A DNA stretch of 64,000 nucleotides from Amblyomma americanum (taxonomy: Eukaryota; Arthropoda; Arachnida; Ixodida; Ixodidae): assembly GCF_052857255.1 (NCBI RefSeq), contig NC_135498.1, positions 162,560,124-162,624,123 of the forward strand, written 5' to 3'. The position numbers and the translations under genes are program-made. This document shows positions 1-10,170 of this stretch, one piece after another (position 1 is the stretch's first letter; the number at the start of each line of letters is the position of its first letter). Below the pieces are notes generated by a model. The model ran no database searches. It saw only the letters and a list, made by a program, of their open reading frames with translations, and had not been told where the DNA came from.

Positions 1-314
1 CCAAAGTGGCTCCACATAGTGACACGCGAGCCGCTACAACCAGATGAGCTTCCCATAGGAGGACCAGATGGAAAGGCTTGTTGACAGGAATGCGAAAAAA
101 AACAAGAGATATAGCACAGAGAAATTTCAAAAAATAAAAAAATATATAAAAATGACAAAAAAAAGAAGAAAGAGAAGGGGACATATGGCCCTCGCGGGAC
201 CAAAGAATGAGTTGAACGGCAGATGGAAACAAGCGGAAACTGACATGCAACAGGGGTATGACCTCAGACGACTCGGTCAGTGGTGGTACTTTGTCTATTA
301 GGGTTGAAATTTTC

Positions 315-788
315 TTAGCTTTCTGCCATCGAAAGAGACGATAGGGTGCCATGGTTTTCGTTGATGCCCTTTTGCACTGTGCTAAATTTGAAAATAAAGT
401 ATGATTCGCGTTGTTCGCGCTCCCGGGTGTTTTTAAAGCTACTCTGCAATATCGTTACTTTAAGTTTGTCAAACTCGTGGCCTTTTTCGCAGAGGTGTCT
501 CGATAGTTGGAGGCCAGGTAGAGATTGAGTATGTGAGCGGTGGTTATTAAATCTTAATCGGAAGGAATTGTCTGTTTGGCCAATGTACTGCATCTGACAT
601 TCGCCACACTCGAGCATGTAAACAACATTACTGGAATCGCAGTTTAAGTCCTCTCGGATAACATGTTTGAAATCTGAATGGGTACTTTGAGTCAGTGCTG
701 TGGTTTGCATGTGTTTGCAAACTTGGCATCTGCTCTTTCCGCAAGGTGTGCAACCCACCGGCCTCGGTTTATTAACCGTTGAGGGCAC
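315..788 (-). pseudogene. PLE GIY-YIG endonuclease region (copy A)
   Basis: A 157-codon open stretch giving the C-terminal part of the PLE polyprotein. It has a Cys-rich linker (CTPCGKSRCQVCKH) followed by the GIY-YIG core, where VVYMLECG and QYIGQT stand for the two halves of the motif, then the helical R-x-NNHRS segment and a terminal region. In PLEs this domain nicks the target DNA to prime reverse transcription. It is out of frame with the upstream RT part because of a shift in the 690-790 overlap, so it is a fragment, not an independent gene. The corresponding part of copy C is also shifted, but at a different site (7015-7030), so the lesions are independent. Confidence 0.85.
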
Positions 789-2085
789 ATGGTGATTTTG
801 TAATTTTTTGGCCTTTTGTATGTTACCCGGGGGACCAATGGAAAAATTTTTGAGAGCCGCTCACTTTGTTCTATGATATTGAAGTGTTTTTGAAGGATTT
901 TGTTAATATTCGGTAGGTTGTCTGTGAATGTCAATACTAGATTAGAGCGATGCGGTGTTGGCGGGTATTCCGCAGGGATGTGATAATGGTTAGTTACTTC
1001 CGCCCTCTTATTGGCATCGTCGATGATTAAAGGCGGGTAGCGCTGTTTCTTAAGAATTTCGCCCATGTGTTTAGCATTTTTTTGAAAATCTTCTGCTCGA
1101 GAGCAAATGCGTTTGAATCGGATAGCCTGTGAGTACGGAATCGAAGTTTTGCAATGGCGTGGGTGGCAACTAATGAAATGAAGATACTGTTGTCTGTCTG
1201 TGGGTTTTTTATAAACGCTAGTGATTAATGCACCCCTGTCAACACGAACAAGCACATCAAGGAAGTTAATGCTAATAGTTGAGTACGTGTGTGTGAAAGA
1301 GATGTTTGGATGTATGTTGCTGAATGAGGTGATAAACTGAATTAGTTTTTCCTCTGTCTTTGCCCAAATTAAGAATATGCCATCAAGAAAACGTTTATAA
1401 AAAGCCGGTTTGGTTGGATATGAGGAAAGGAAGTCTGATTCAATTTTGTTCATAAATATGTTGCCTAATTTGGTGCCATTTTTGTGCCCATAGCCGTACC
1501 ACTCGTTTGAAGATAATGAGTTATTGAATTCGATAGTGTTAAGTTTAAGGACCAAATTTGCAAGCGTTTCGATGGCACTTGGACTGGGAGAGTCTAGGAC
1601 TCGGTGTTCTTTATAGGCTCCGACCATGGCCTGTATTCCGTCGTCATGGGGATATTAGTGTAAAGTGACACCACATCCATGGTAACTAGGAAAGCGCCAT
1701 GAGGGAAGGTGACATTGGATAATTCTCTCAGGAAGTGGCTAGTATCTCGTATGTAAGATGAATGTTTCGGAGGTATATGTTTGATGAGGGAATCGATGTA
1801 ATCGGAGATCGGTTCTGTCAGTGTGCCGACACCAGAAACAATAGGTCGCCCCGGATGGTTCTCTTTGTGTATTTTCGGAAGCATATAAAAGCGCCCCGTG
1901 GAGGCATTTTTTGGCGTCAGCGCCTTACTTATTCGCCATGGTAATTCACCTTCATCAGTTAGTTTATTCAGAGTTTTTGCTATGATCCTCTGGTGTTCAG
2001 AGGTGGGGTCCGATGACAGTTTCTTATAGAATTTTGAGTCGTTGAGTTGGCGGTTGGCCTCCTGAATATAATCATCTTTGTCCAA
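692..2085 (-). pseudogene. PLE reverse transcriptase region, frameshifted and active-site mutant
   Basis: Two overlapping reverse-strand frames (1594-2085 and 692-1627) together cover the PLE RT domain. The first contains the conserved motif DVVSLYTNIP, which carries the first catalytic Asp. The second contains the segment that in copy C reads FLDDIF but here reads FLDGIF, because the second Asp codon is GGC at 1379-1381. The frame shifts between the two parts near 1600-1640, so no continuous protein is made. The RT belongs to the Penelope clade by its match to copy C and its direct linkage to a GIY-YIG domain. Loss of the catalytic Asp predicts an inactive polymerase even if the frame were intact. 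Confidence 0.88.
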
Positions 2086-2114
2086 AATAACTATACCTCC
2101 ACCCTTGTCGGCGG

Positions 2115-3322
2115 ACTTAAACTGCGATTCCAGTAATGTTGTTTACATGCTCGAGTGTGGCGAATGTCAGATGCAGTACATTGGCCAAACAGACAATTCC
2201 TTGCGATTAAGATTTAATAACCACCGCTCACATACTCAATCTCTCCCTGGCCTCCCACTATCGAGACACCTCCGCGAAAAAGGCCACGAGTTTGACAAAC
2301 TTAAAGTAACGAAATTGCAGAGTAGCTTTAAAAACACCCGGAAGCGCGAACAACGCGAATCGTACTTTATTTTCAAATTGAACACAGTGCAAAAGGGCAT
2401 CAACGAAAACCATGGTCCCTATGGTCTCTTTCGATGGCAGAAACCAAAAAATATTTCAACCCTAATAGACAAAGTACCACCACTGACCGAGTCGTCTGAG
2501 GTCATACCCCTGTTGCATGTCAGTTTCGGCTTGTTTCCATCTGCCATTTCAACTCATTTTTTGGTCCCGCGAGGGCCATATGTCCCCTTCTCTTTCTTCT
2601 TTTTTTTTTGTCATTTTTATATATATTTTTAGTTTTTTGAAATTTCTCTCTGCTATATCTCTTGTTTTTTTTCGCATTCCTGTCAACAAGCCTTTCCATC
2701 TGGTCCTCCTATGGGAAGCTCATCTGGTTGTAGCGGCTCGCGTGTCACTATGTGGAGCCACTTTGGGCGGTCTCAACCTGTTCCGCCTCGTCCCGGCCAT
2801 CTTTCGGAGCCGCTCGGGGCCGCACCTACGCGGACAGAGGCATACCGAAACCCACAATTGGCGGACGCATCCCTTCTTTTGTTAAGCCCCACCACGTTTC
2901 TTCTTTGCTTTCCCCTTTTTCTCTGCTTTTGCTTCTCTCTCTCTCTTCTTCTTTTTTCCTTTTTTGTTGTCGCAGTAGTCGCGTGCGCAACCAGCCCGGC
3001 CTCCCTCTTTCGCTTCGTGTGTGCGTGTGTGTGTGTGCGTGTGGGCAATGAGTTCACGGGTGCGCGACGCGGCACCTTTGCTTCCCTAATATGCCATCGG
3101 TGTCAGTTGTGTTCCGTTTTCCCGGCCGCCCCTTCCCCCTTTTTTCTTTTCTTTGCTTTTCTTTATTTCTTTTCTTTTTAAGCCTTCTGTGTGTCAAGTC
3201 CCATGCTAAGAACACGCGCCCATGCACTGTATGGTCACTCTTGAAAACGATCGGTCCTCCGATCAAAACGTCGAGTCAAATAAAAATGTGTCCTTAAATG
3301 AAGCGTATACTTCGATGTATAT
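2115..3322 (+). mobile_element. Penelope-like element copy B, 5'-truncated tail (pseudo-LTR-like)
   Basis: A forward-strand PLE segment that starts abruptly inside the GIY-YIG coding region at 2115 and runs to the element's 3' end near 3322. It holds most of the endonuclease frame (2078-2632, the first part being junction sequence), a T-rich and pyrimidine-rich 3' untranslated region with TG repeats near 3020-3040, and a terminal hairpin at 3249-3264. The same tail ends copy C at about 8225. Copy B lies directly upstream of copy C in the same orientation. This is the partial tandem arrangement, called a pseudo-LTR, that is characteristic of PLEs. The head-to-head junction with copy A has a 2-base GG overlap at 2113-2114. 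Confidence 0.88.
3236..3275 (+). ncRNA. Hammerhead-like stem-loop in PLE 3' tail (copy B)
   Basis: The stem-loop GATCGG-TCCT-CCGATC (3249-3264, six perfect pairs) is followed by AAAACGTC and preceded by CTTGAAAA. Known PLEs carry hammerhead ribozymes whose core is CUGANGA, stem II, GAAA, then a cleavage site often GUC. Here the stem, the adenosine run and CGTC are in that order, but the CUGANGA box is not canonical and GAAA is AAAA in this copy. I call it a hammerhead-like or degenerate motif; catalysis is not implied. Confidence 0.5.
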
Positions 3323-3370
3323 TATTTTAAGCAGTCAAGTACCTCATGTTTTGACAGCCACTTTTCTTTA

Positions 3371-4603
3371 ATGGCTGCCATTAACGCTTCAAGGAACGTT
3401 TTCTGGAAATTTCCCCTCAACGCGCCAACATTGGCCCTGATTGGAGACTCACAGACGAAACACATGTACAATCATTTCGACGCATCTAGCCTGTGTGCCC
3501 CAGCCTTCATCTCGCAGCCCGGAGCTGAAATCACTGACGTGGGGAACCTCCTGGACTTCGTGCCTCCCAGTGCAAGAGGACTGATTCTTCATTTGGGAAC
3601 GAACGACATCTACAAGACAAGCATTAGGGCTGCCCTCAGTCGTTACGAAGAAGCACTCAAGATCATCCGCACAGCACGGCCCGATATCGAGGTGATATAC
3701 GCCACATTAGTCCTGCCGCGGGGCCCTAATCGCAGACATGGTTCCAGAAATTGGCGAATGGTGGACAGATTCAATCAGCGCGCCACCGGGTTCAACAATA
3801 GACTTGTTGAATTGTGTGCTCAGCACCGAAATGTGTTCTACATCTTTCACTCGCTGGACGCATTCCCCGCTACCAGGGTCCTAGCTGCTGATGGCTTGCA
3901 CCCAAGTTTTGGGGGAGTTTCGTTGCTCGCCTGGAATGTCTTCAACGTTATCCTCAGTGCTCGCCGGCAATACTTGGCCCCATGGCAAGATCACCTACCA
4001 CCAGAGAAGATTCACCGACCCACCATGAAGCACATCACCCGAATAGCTGCCAGCTATTTTGAGGTCACAAGCAAAACCAATGAAGAAACCGGGGCACCCA
4101 CAACAGCGGATTTCCCGACCATTGCGGAAGCTGAACAGATAATTAAAAATAAACGGACAGCTGGGTTGCAGAACCGCCGTCAGAAGTGTCACCCGAAAAA
4201 CACGTCAAGAATTTCCAGTGATGCCGGACGCACGAGCGAAAATACGACCACTTACCAAGCACTTCTACCCATGCCATCACAAAGATCACCGCACTGCACC
4301 ATGTCTGCAAGCGCCACCGAACCATCAAGAGTTCCGGCACCAGACACTACCACCAGGAACCCATACTCAGCACCAAACCACGCGACACCCGCTGTAGTGG
4401 GCGATACGTTACCGGTTGCCACTCCGACAAGCCCAGAATCACGGAGGATTCCCATATCAACAGCAACAGAACCAACTCCGGGCTCCCAACAAGCTTCCGC
4501 CCCCCTGCAGAACTTCAGTCACGATGTCGCCACGCAGAAACAAAGGTATGACCTCAGACGACGCTGTGGCTCAGCCCAACGGCTGATGTTAAAGCGAAAC
4601 TGA
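3371..4603 (+). CDS. SGNH/GDSL-type hydrolase, putative ORF1 of the PLE
   Basis: An open frame of 410 codons with the four hallmark blocks of the SGNH hydrolase fold: block I IGDSQ (Ser27), block II with Gly51 in SQPGAEI, block III LGTND (Asn78), and block V DGLHP (Asp174 and His177). All the residues expected for esterase activity are therefore present. The domain fills roughly residues 19-210. The remaining 200 residues are Ser/Thr/Pro-rich and low complexity, and end in a basic tail (RYDLRRR). I see no signal peptide or membrane segment. SGNH domains are known in ORF1 of CR1-type LINEs and in some giant rotifer PLE composites; finding one directly upstream of an endonuclease-bearing PLE polymerase is unusual. 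It has no lesion, whereas the downstream polymerase has several. The start chosen is the first ATG, 49 bases into the element. Confidence 0.82.
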   Translation: MAAINASRNVFWKFPLNAPTLALIGDSQTKHMYNHFDASSLCAPAFISQPGAEITDVGNLLDFVPPSARGLILHLGTNDIYKTSIRAALSRYEEALKIIRTARPDIEVIYATLVLPRGPNRRHGSRNWRMVDRFNQRATGFNNRLVELCAQHRNVFYIFHSLDAFPATRVLAADGLHPSFGGVSLLAWNVFNVILSARRQYLAPWQDHLPPEKIHRPTMKHITRIAASYFEVTSKTNEETGAPTTADFPTIAEAEQIIKNKRTAGLQNRRQKCHPKNTSRISSDAGRTSENTTTYQALLPMPSQRSPHCTMSASATEPSRVPAPDTTTRNPYSAPNHATPAVVGDTLPVATPTSPESRRIPISTATEPTPGSQQASAPLQNFSHDVATQKQRYDLRRRCGSAQRLMLKRN

Positions 4604-4649
4604 CAGGCCGACCAGGCTCACGCGCCCACCATTTCTCCTTCTGCTAATG

Positions 4650-7405
4650 TCACACGCTCTAGGAATTTTTTTAAATTAAGAAAAATTACTGACAAGCTAA
4701 TCAGGCATGAGCTCCACATAAAATCTCTTCAAATATATCTTAAATCAGAAACTGTACCGAAGGGACTTCTCGTATCCCTATCGCCATCCATGATAACCTA
4801 ACCTTCCAGAATCCCATCGAGGAGCATGGAGCAAAGAACTACTTAAGGCTTCTTTATACCTCCTGAAAATAACAATTAAGCACTTTAGACAGATGTTAGC
4901 ATCAATAATACGAGGAGAGGCGGGCGCGTCACAGCATGATACTCTCAGCATCCGAGCCAGATGAGCTTGAGGTCTTTCAGTTGAGCAAAATTAAGCAAAT
5001 TTGGACGAAGAAACTTAAAAAATTCTCTCGTGATGGCATTGTTGTTGAGGCAGGTATGGAGCGCACAACTGTATTGCAACTGCAACGCACGTATCCCCAC
5101 CCGAAAATAACAACGAAACGATAAACCAACATACAACCACATTAGACCGAACACCTGGAGAGCCACACCTTCCGGGAAATATAATCAACCTATCAAGCTC
5201 ACAACTCACTCCCGATGAAAAGTCCCTTTTATCACGCGGACTAAAATTCTGCCCGAATAATGGGCAGTATAATGAATACCAATTACTCAAGGATCTGGGT
5301 GACTTTTCCCGAACACTTAGACTACGGGAATATTTTTCGACAAACCAAGCCAAAAGAATGCTTGGTGCCCGAAATCTCAGGAACAGTGGACACCCAAAAT
5401 TGGCAGAGATAAATATCTAGACCTATATATTAAAGCGGTACAGAAGGACATATTGCAGGCCTTCGGGACACGAAAATCTGGCCCACCCAACCTCACAAAA
5501 AAACAACGTAACGCTTTGGACTCACTCGGGAAACGAACCGGCATCGTCATTAAGACCGCCGACAAGGGTGGAGGTATAGTTATTTTGGACAAAGATGATT
5601 ATATTCAGAAGGCCAACCGCCAACTCAACGACTCAAAATTCTATAAGAAACTCTCATCGGACCCCACCTCGGAACACCAGAGGATCATAGCAAAAACTCT
5701 GAATAAACTAACCGATGAAGGTGAATTACCATGGCGAATAAGTAAGGCGCTGACGCCAAAAAATGCCTCCACGGGGCGCTTTTATATGCTTCCGAAAATA
5801 CAAAAAGAGAACCATCCGGGGCGACCTATTGTTTCTGGTGTCGGCACACTGACAGAACCGATCTCCGATTACATCGATTCCCTCATAAAACATATACCTC
5901 CAAAACATTCATCTTACATACGAGATACTAGCCACTTCCTGAGAGAATTATCCAATGTCACCTTCCCTCATGGCGCTTTCCTAGTTACCATGGACGTGGT
6001 GTCACTTTACACTAATATCCCCCATGACGACGGAATACAGGCCATGGTCGGAGCCTATAAAGAACACAGAGTCCTAGACTCTCCCAGTCCAAGTGCCATC
6101 GAAACGCTTGCAAATTTGGTCCTTAAACTTAACACTTTCGAATTCAATAACTCATTATCTTCAAACGAGTGGTACGGCTATGGGCACAAAAATGGCACCA
6201 AATTAGGCCAACATATTTATGAACAAAATTGAATCAGACTTCCTTTCCTCATATCCAACCAAACCGGCTTTTTATAAACGTTTTCTTGATGACATATTCA
6301 TAATTTGGGCAGAGACAGAGGAAAAACTAATTCAGTTTATCACCTCATTCAGCAACATACATCCAAACATCTCTTTCACACACACGTACTCAACTATTAG
6401 CATTAACTTCCTTGATGTGCTTGTTCGTGTTGACAGGGGTGCATTAATCACTAGCGTTTATAAAAAACCCACAGACAGACAACAGTATCTTCATTTCATT
6501 AGTTGCCACGCACGCCATTGCAAAACCTCGATTCCGTACTCACAGGCTATCCGATTCAAACGCATTTGCTCTCGAGCAGAAGATTTAAAAAAATGCTAAA
6601 CACATGGGCGAAATTCTTAAGAAACAGCGCTACCCGCCTTTAATCATCGACGATGCCATTAAAAGGGCGGAAGTAACTAACCATAATCACATCCCTGCGG
6701 AATACCCACCAACACCGCATCGCTCTAATCTAGTATTGACATTCACAGACAACCTACCGAATATTAACAAAATCCTTCAAAAACACTTCAATAACTTAGA
6801 ACAAAGTGAGCGGCTCTCAAAAATTTTTCCATTGGTCCCCCGGGTAACATACAGAAGGCCAAAAAATTTACAAAATCACCTTGTGCACTCAACGGTTAAT
6901 AAACCGAGGCTGGTGGGTTGCACACCTTGCGGAAAGAGCAGATGCCAAGTTTGCAAACACATGCAAACCACAGCACTGACTACAAGTACCCAATCGGATT
7001 TCAAACATGTTATCCGAGAGGACAAACTGCGACTCCAGTAATGTTGTTTACATGCTCGAGTGTGGCGAATGTCAGATGCAGTACATTGGCCAAACAGACA
7101 ATTCCTTCCGATTAAGATTTAATAACCACCGCTCACATACTCAATCTCTCCCTGGCCTCCCACTATCGAGACACCTCCGCGAAAAAGGCCACGAGTTTGA
7201 CAAACTTAAAGTAACGATATTGCAGAGTAGCTTTAAAAACACCCGGGAGCGCGAACAGCGCGAATCATACTTTATTTTCAAATTTAACACAGTGCAAGAG
7301 GGCATCAACGAAAACCATTGCACCCTATCGTCTCTTTCGATGGCAGAAACGAAAAAAAATTTCAACCCTAATAGACAAAGTACCACCACTGACCGAGTCG
7401 TCTGA
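4650..7405 (+). pseudogene. PLE polymerase (RT + GIY-YIG), frameshifted (copy C)
   Basis: The remains of a polymerase ORF of about 900 codons. The N-terminal part (about 4660-4790) includes the VPKGL motif typical of PLE N-termini. A second piece is readable around 5160-5350 (LSSSQLTPDE). The RT domain is open at 5453-6232 and contains DVVSLYTNIP. The second catalytic motif FLDDIF is intact in the next piece (6219-6599; Asp codons at 6288-6293). A third piece (6604-7041) leads to the Cys-rich linker. The GIY-YIG domain is open at 7007-7405 with VVYMLECG and QYIGQT. Small indels shift the frame near 5390, 6215-6235, 6595-6605 and 7015-7030, and stops interrupt 4790-5400. It would encode the enzyme that nicks the target and copies the element RNA, but this copy cannot make it. 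Confidence 0.88.
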
Positions 7406-8137
7406 GGTCATACCCCTGTTGCATGTCAGTTTCGGCTTGTTTCCATCTGCCGTTCAACTCATTCTTTGGTACCGCGAGGGCCATATGTCCCCTTCTCTTC
7501 TTTTTTTTTGTCATTTTTATATATATTTTTATTTTTTGAAATTTCTCTGTGCTATATCTCTTGTTTTTTTTCGCATTCCTGTCAACAAGCCTTTTCATCT
7601 GGTCCTCCTATGGGAAGCTCATCTGGTTGTAGCGGCTCGCGTGTCACCATGTGGAGCCACTTTGGGCGGTCTCAACCTGTTCCGCCTCATCCGGGCCATC
7701 TTTCGGAGCCGCTCGGGGCCGCACATACGCGGACAGAGGCATACCGAAACCCACAATTGGCGGACGCATCCCTTCTTTTGTTAAGCCCCACCACGTTTCT
7801 TCTTTGCTTTCCCCTTTTTCTCTACTTTTGCTTCTCTCTCTCTCTTTTTCTTTTTTTCTTTTCTTTTGTCGCAGTAGCCGCGTGCGCACCCAGCTCGGCC
7901 TCCCTCTTTCGCTTCGTGTGTGCGTGTGTGTGTGTACGTGTGGGCAGTGAGTTCACGGGTGCGCGACGCGGCACCTTTGCTTCCCTAATATGCCATCGGT
8001 GTCAGTTGTGTTCCGTTCTCCCGGCCGCCCCTTCCCCCCTTTTTTCTTTTCTTTGCTTTTCTTTATTTCTTTTCTTTTTAAGCCTTCTGTGTGTCAAGTC
8101 CCACGCTATAAGAACACGCGCCCATGCACTGTATGGT

Positions 8138-8178
8138 CACTCTTGAAAAAGATCGGTCCTCGGATCGAAACGTCGAGT
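8138..8178 (+). ncRNA. Hammerhead-like stem-loop in PLE 3' tail (copy C)
   Basis: The counterpart of the copy B hairpin. The arms GATC/GATC (8151-8154 and 8163-8166) pair, but one inner pair is lost by a C-to-G change. Here the following tract is GAAACGTC (8167-8174), a better match to the hammerhead GAAA plus GUC than copy B. The upstream box is CTTGAAAAA. The consensus of the two copies has both the full stem and GAAAC. Confidence 0.5.
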
Positions 8179-8288
8179 CAAATAAAAATGTTTCCTTAAA
8201 TCAAGCGTATACTTCGATGTATATATATATATAATTTCTGGCAGCTGATTTGGTCAATATAGTATAAAATCACCACAAAGTGAAGAAA

Positions 8289-8403
8289 ATAACAGGATTT
8301 AATTCACGATGTTTCGGCTGGAGGACCAGTATTTTTCGAGTGTGGCAGACACTCGAAAAAGGCTGGTCCTGCAGCCGAAAGTTGGTGAATTATATCCTGT
8401 TAT
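8289..8403. repeat. Inverted pair of PLE-type 3' tails (second family)
   Basis: An imperfect palindrome with 55-base arms (8289-8343 and 8349-8403) around the spacer GGCAG. Each arm, read outward, has the same layout as the PLE tails at 3249 and 8151: TCGAAAAA, a short hairpin with TCCT in the loop (GGCTGG-TCCT-GCAGCC on the right arm), CGAAA, then an A/T-rich run. No polymerase coding is attached. I read it as the 3' ends of a second PLE family joined head-to-head after extreme 5' truncation. Confidence 0.6.
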
Positions 8404-8423
8404 GTTTCCTCACCTTTTGGTAA

Positions 8424-8629
<206 letters not shown>

Positions 8630-9219
8630 CATAGGACTGAAGCTGAAACTCGCCCGTTCTGTCGAGCGCTGTCATCATTGTCTTTTTCTCCTCCTGAATT
8701 CCTCACTTCCTCCTCTTCTGCGCTACTGCTTGACACTCGGTCACGATTGCGGATCTGAAAAAACGTAAGCACTGCCGCACAGCACAATGTTAAATTTCCC
8801 GGATGAGTTTCTTCTCGACACATGCACAGCGAAGCTGTTTCTTCTATGTCTGTCGGAGCCCGCCTGAAAAGAAGTGCACACCGGCCTCGTATTATCACCT
8901 CCGGAACGGTTCGGCTACGGCTTGAAGTGACTGCCACCGCCTAACCTCTTTCTTTCCTGCGTCCTTCAAAGAAGCCCATGTGCTGAAGAGTGTCTTGGCG
9001 CTGCTGACACTCTGTCTGCCTCAGCGTCTTCTGGCCTATCGTCAACGCCTGGCGAGGCCATTCCGCGAGCAGTAGATTTGGCAAGGTTTTTCCTGTTTTG
9101 GATGTAGGCTTCATATCTCTTTAGGCTTAGAGCCATATCTATGTCTTCCGCGGGCACAGGCCCGGTAACCTGGTTCGCCAGTATGCCGGCTGAAAACATG
9201 CCGCTTTTCCCAAAACTCT

Positions 9220-10170
9220 GTCAAGCTTATTTCTCTGGCGCTGGTTCCTGTGGGAGATGATTTCATTAAGATCAAATACTCGCGTATGATCGAGGAACAG
9301 CTGAAGGCTGCGGCCTGCCGATACCTTGAGATTTCTGAGGTTCGAACATTTGGCAAAAGAGGAATTTTGTGCAAATTACATGATTTATAATGTGTTGCTG
9401 ACTTGCTGCAGTGCACCTCTTTCGCCTCACTCCCGGTGAAAGCGTTTATTATTGCCAGTGCTGGCACCCTCTCAGTTTACCGCTGCAACAGGGAGGCTAG
9501 AAGCTCCCGTATTCCAACTGAATCAGCTAGAGCAACATTTGCGATCTCCCCTTGCCCATGTGAAATAAAATTGTGGCCCATTATATACCGTTTTCATTTA
9601 CTGCAGCCCTGACCATTACAGCGTAAGAACTGCTGGCGTTTTGTTCACAGTGGCAAATCTTTCAGATCGGCAACGCGCTGCCGCGTTTGCGGTGGTGATC
9701 ATGTTTCAGACGTCTGCACTTCTGACTCGTTTAGCTGTTGCCTTTGCCACGCTGATCTCACAGCTGACGACCCCGTCGGCCCGAAGCGTGCCGATGAACA
9801 GTCTCTCTTGGACATTATTCAGCGCGAACGGTGCTCACGCTTGCATGCTTATGCCCTTCTTATGCTCGTACGCAAATGTTGGCCGCACAACAGCTGCCTT
9901 TGTGGAGGCAAGCTTAGCAAAGTCGGTCGTCGCCGCGGTGGAGAAGGCTGTTGCCGATGTACTTTACTTCATGATTATTACGTTCAGTGATGCATTATCA
10001 CAAGTATTTTCCGCAGAGGCTGCTTCATCGGCATTAGGTAACCTAACCCCGTCTACCTGTTCTCCCTTTTCGTAACTGTTGACAATATTCAACCAACCAC
10101 CTCTTCAGCCGCCACGCCTATGTGTGTAAATGACTCTGACCCAGTCCCCCTCTCTACGCTTGTGAGTCAG
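9220..10170 (+). pseudogene. LINE 1 ORF1 (gag-like, zinc knuckles), decayed
   Basis: Forward-strand reading in shifting frames gives ORF1-like protein: LVPVGDDF near 9240, VRTFGKRGILCK near 9340, CTSFASLPVKAF near 9410 and IPTESARATFA near 9515. A Cys-rich segment around 9620-9740 (NCWRF, then CRVCGGDH and CCLCHADL) corresponds to zinc knuckles of a nucleic-acid-binding ORF1 protein. It continues as KRADEQSLLDIIQRERCSR near 9790-9835. Several stops interrupt it. The protein would coat element RNA. Reverse-strand frames here are shadows. Confidence 0.7.

Larger units (their letters stand above)
1..2114 (-). mobile_element. Penelope-like element copy A, 5'-truncated, reverse strand
   Basis: A PLE copy read right to left, running off the left window edge inside its 3' tail. 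From 2114 downward it encodes the RT region, then the GIY-YIG endonuclease, then a non-coding 3' tail (below about 315). Bases 1 to about 650 are the reverse complement of 2115-2764, so copies A and B form an inverted repeat. The 5' part of the polymerase ORF is missing: identity with copy C stops at 2114, where copy B begins. The reading frame is broken near 1600-1640 and near 690-790, and a catalytic aspartate of the RT is changed to glycine, so this copy is dead. PLEs are retroelements that combine a telomerase-related RT with a GIY-YIG nuclease. Confidence 0.9.
3323..8225 (+). mobile_element. Penelope-like element copy C, near-complete, two ORFs
   Basis: The longest PLE copy. It begins where copy B's 3' end stops (about 3322) and ends with the same tail near 8225. 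It contains an intact 410-codon SGNH hydrolase ORF (3371-4603). About 60 bases later comes the polymerase ORF, with its typical N-terminal region (about 4660-5400), RT domain (about 5450-6600) and GIY-YIG nuclease (about 7010-7405). The polymerase ORF is broken by several small frameshifts, while ORF1 is open. The placement of ORF1 inside the element is inferred from its position between the two PLE parts; a second genomic copy would settle it. An 18-base stretch at the end of ORF1 (4545-4562) is the reverse complement of 7397-7414 in the 3' region. Confidence 0.8.

Noticed and set aside
68..301. 77-codon forward frame at the left edge
   Set aside because: It lies in the reverse-complemented PLE 3' tail; it is a shadow.
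2711..3297. Several overlapping forward and reverse frames in the PLE tail (and again at 7419-8199)
   Set aside because: The same sequence is the non-coding 3' tail of the element in both copies, and the frames are not conserved between copies.
8966..9467. Reverse-strand frames over the LINE 1 ORF1 region
   Set aside because: The forward strand here matches LINE ORF1 and is the better explanation.
9641..10075. 144-codon forward frame read as a protein
   Set aside because: The zinc-knuckle reading lies in a different forward frame, so this frame is an overlap shadow.
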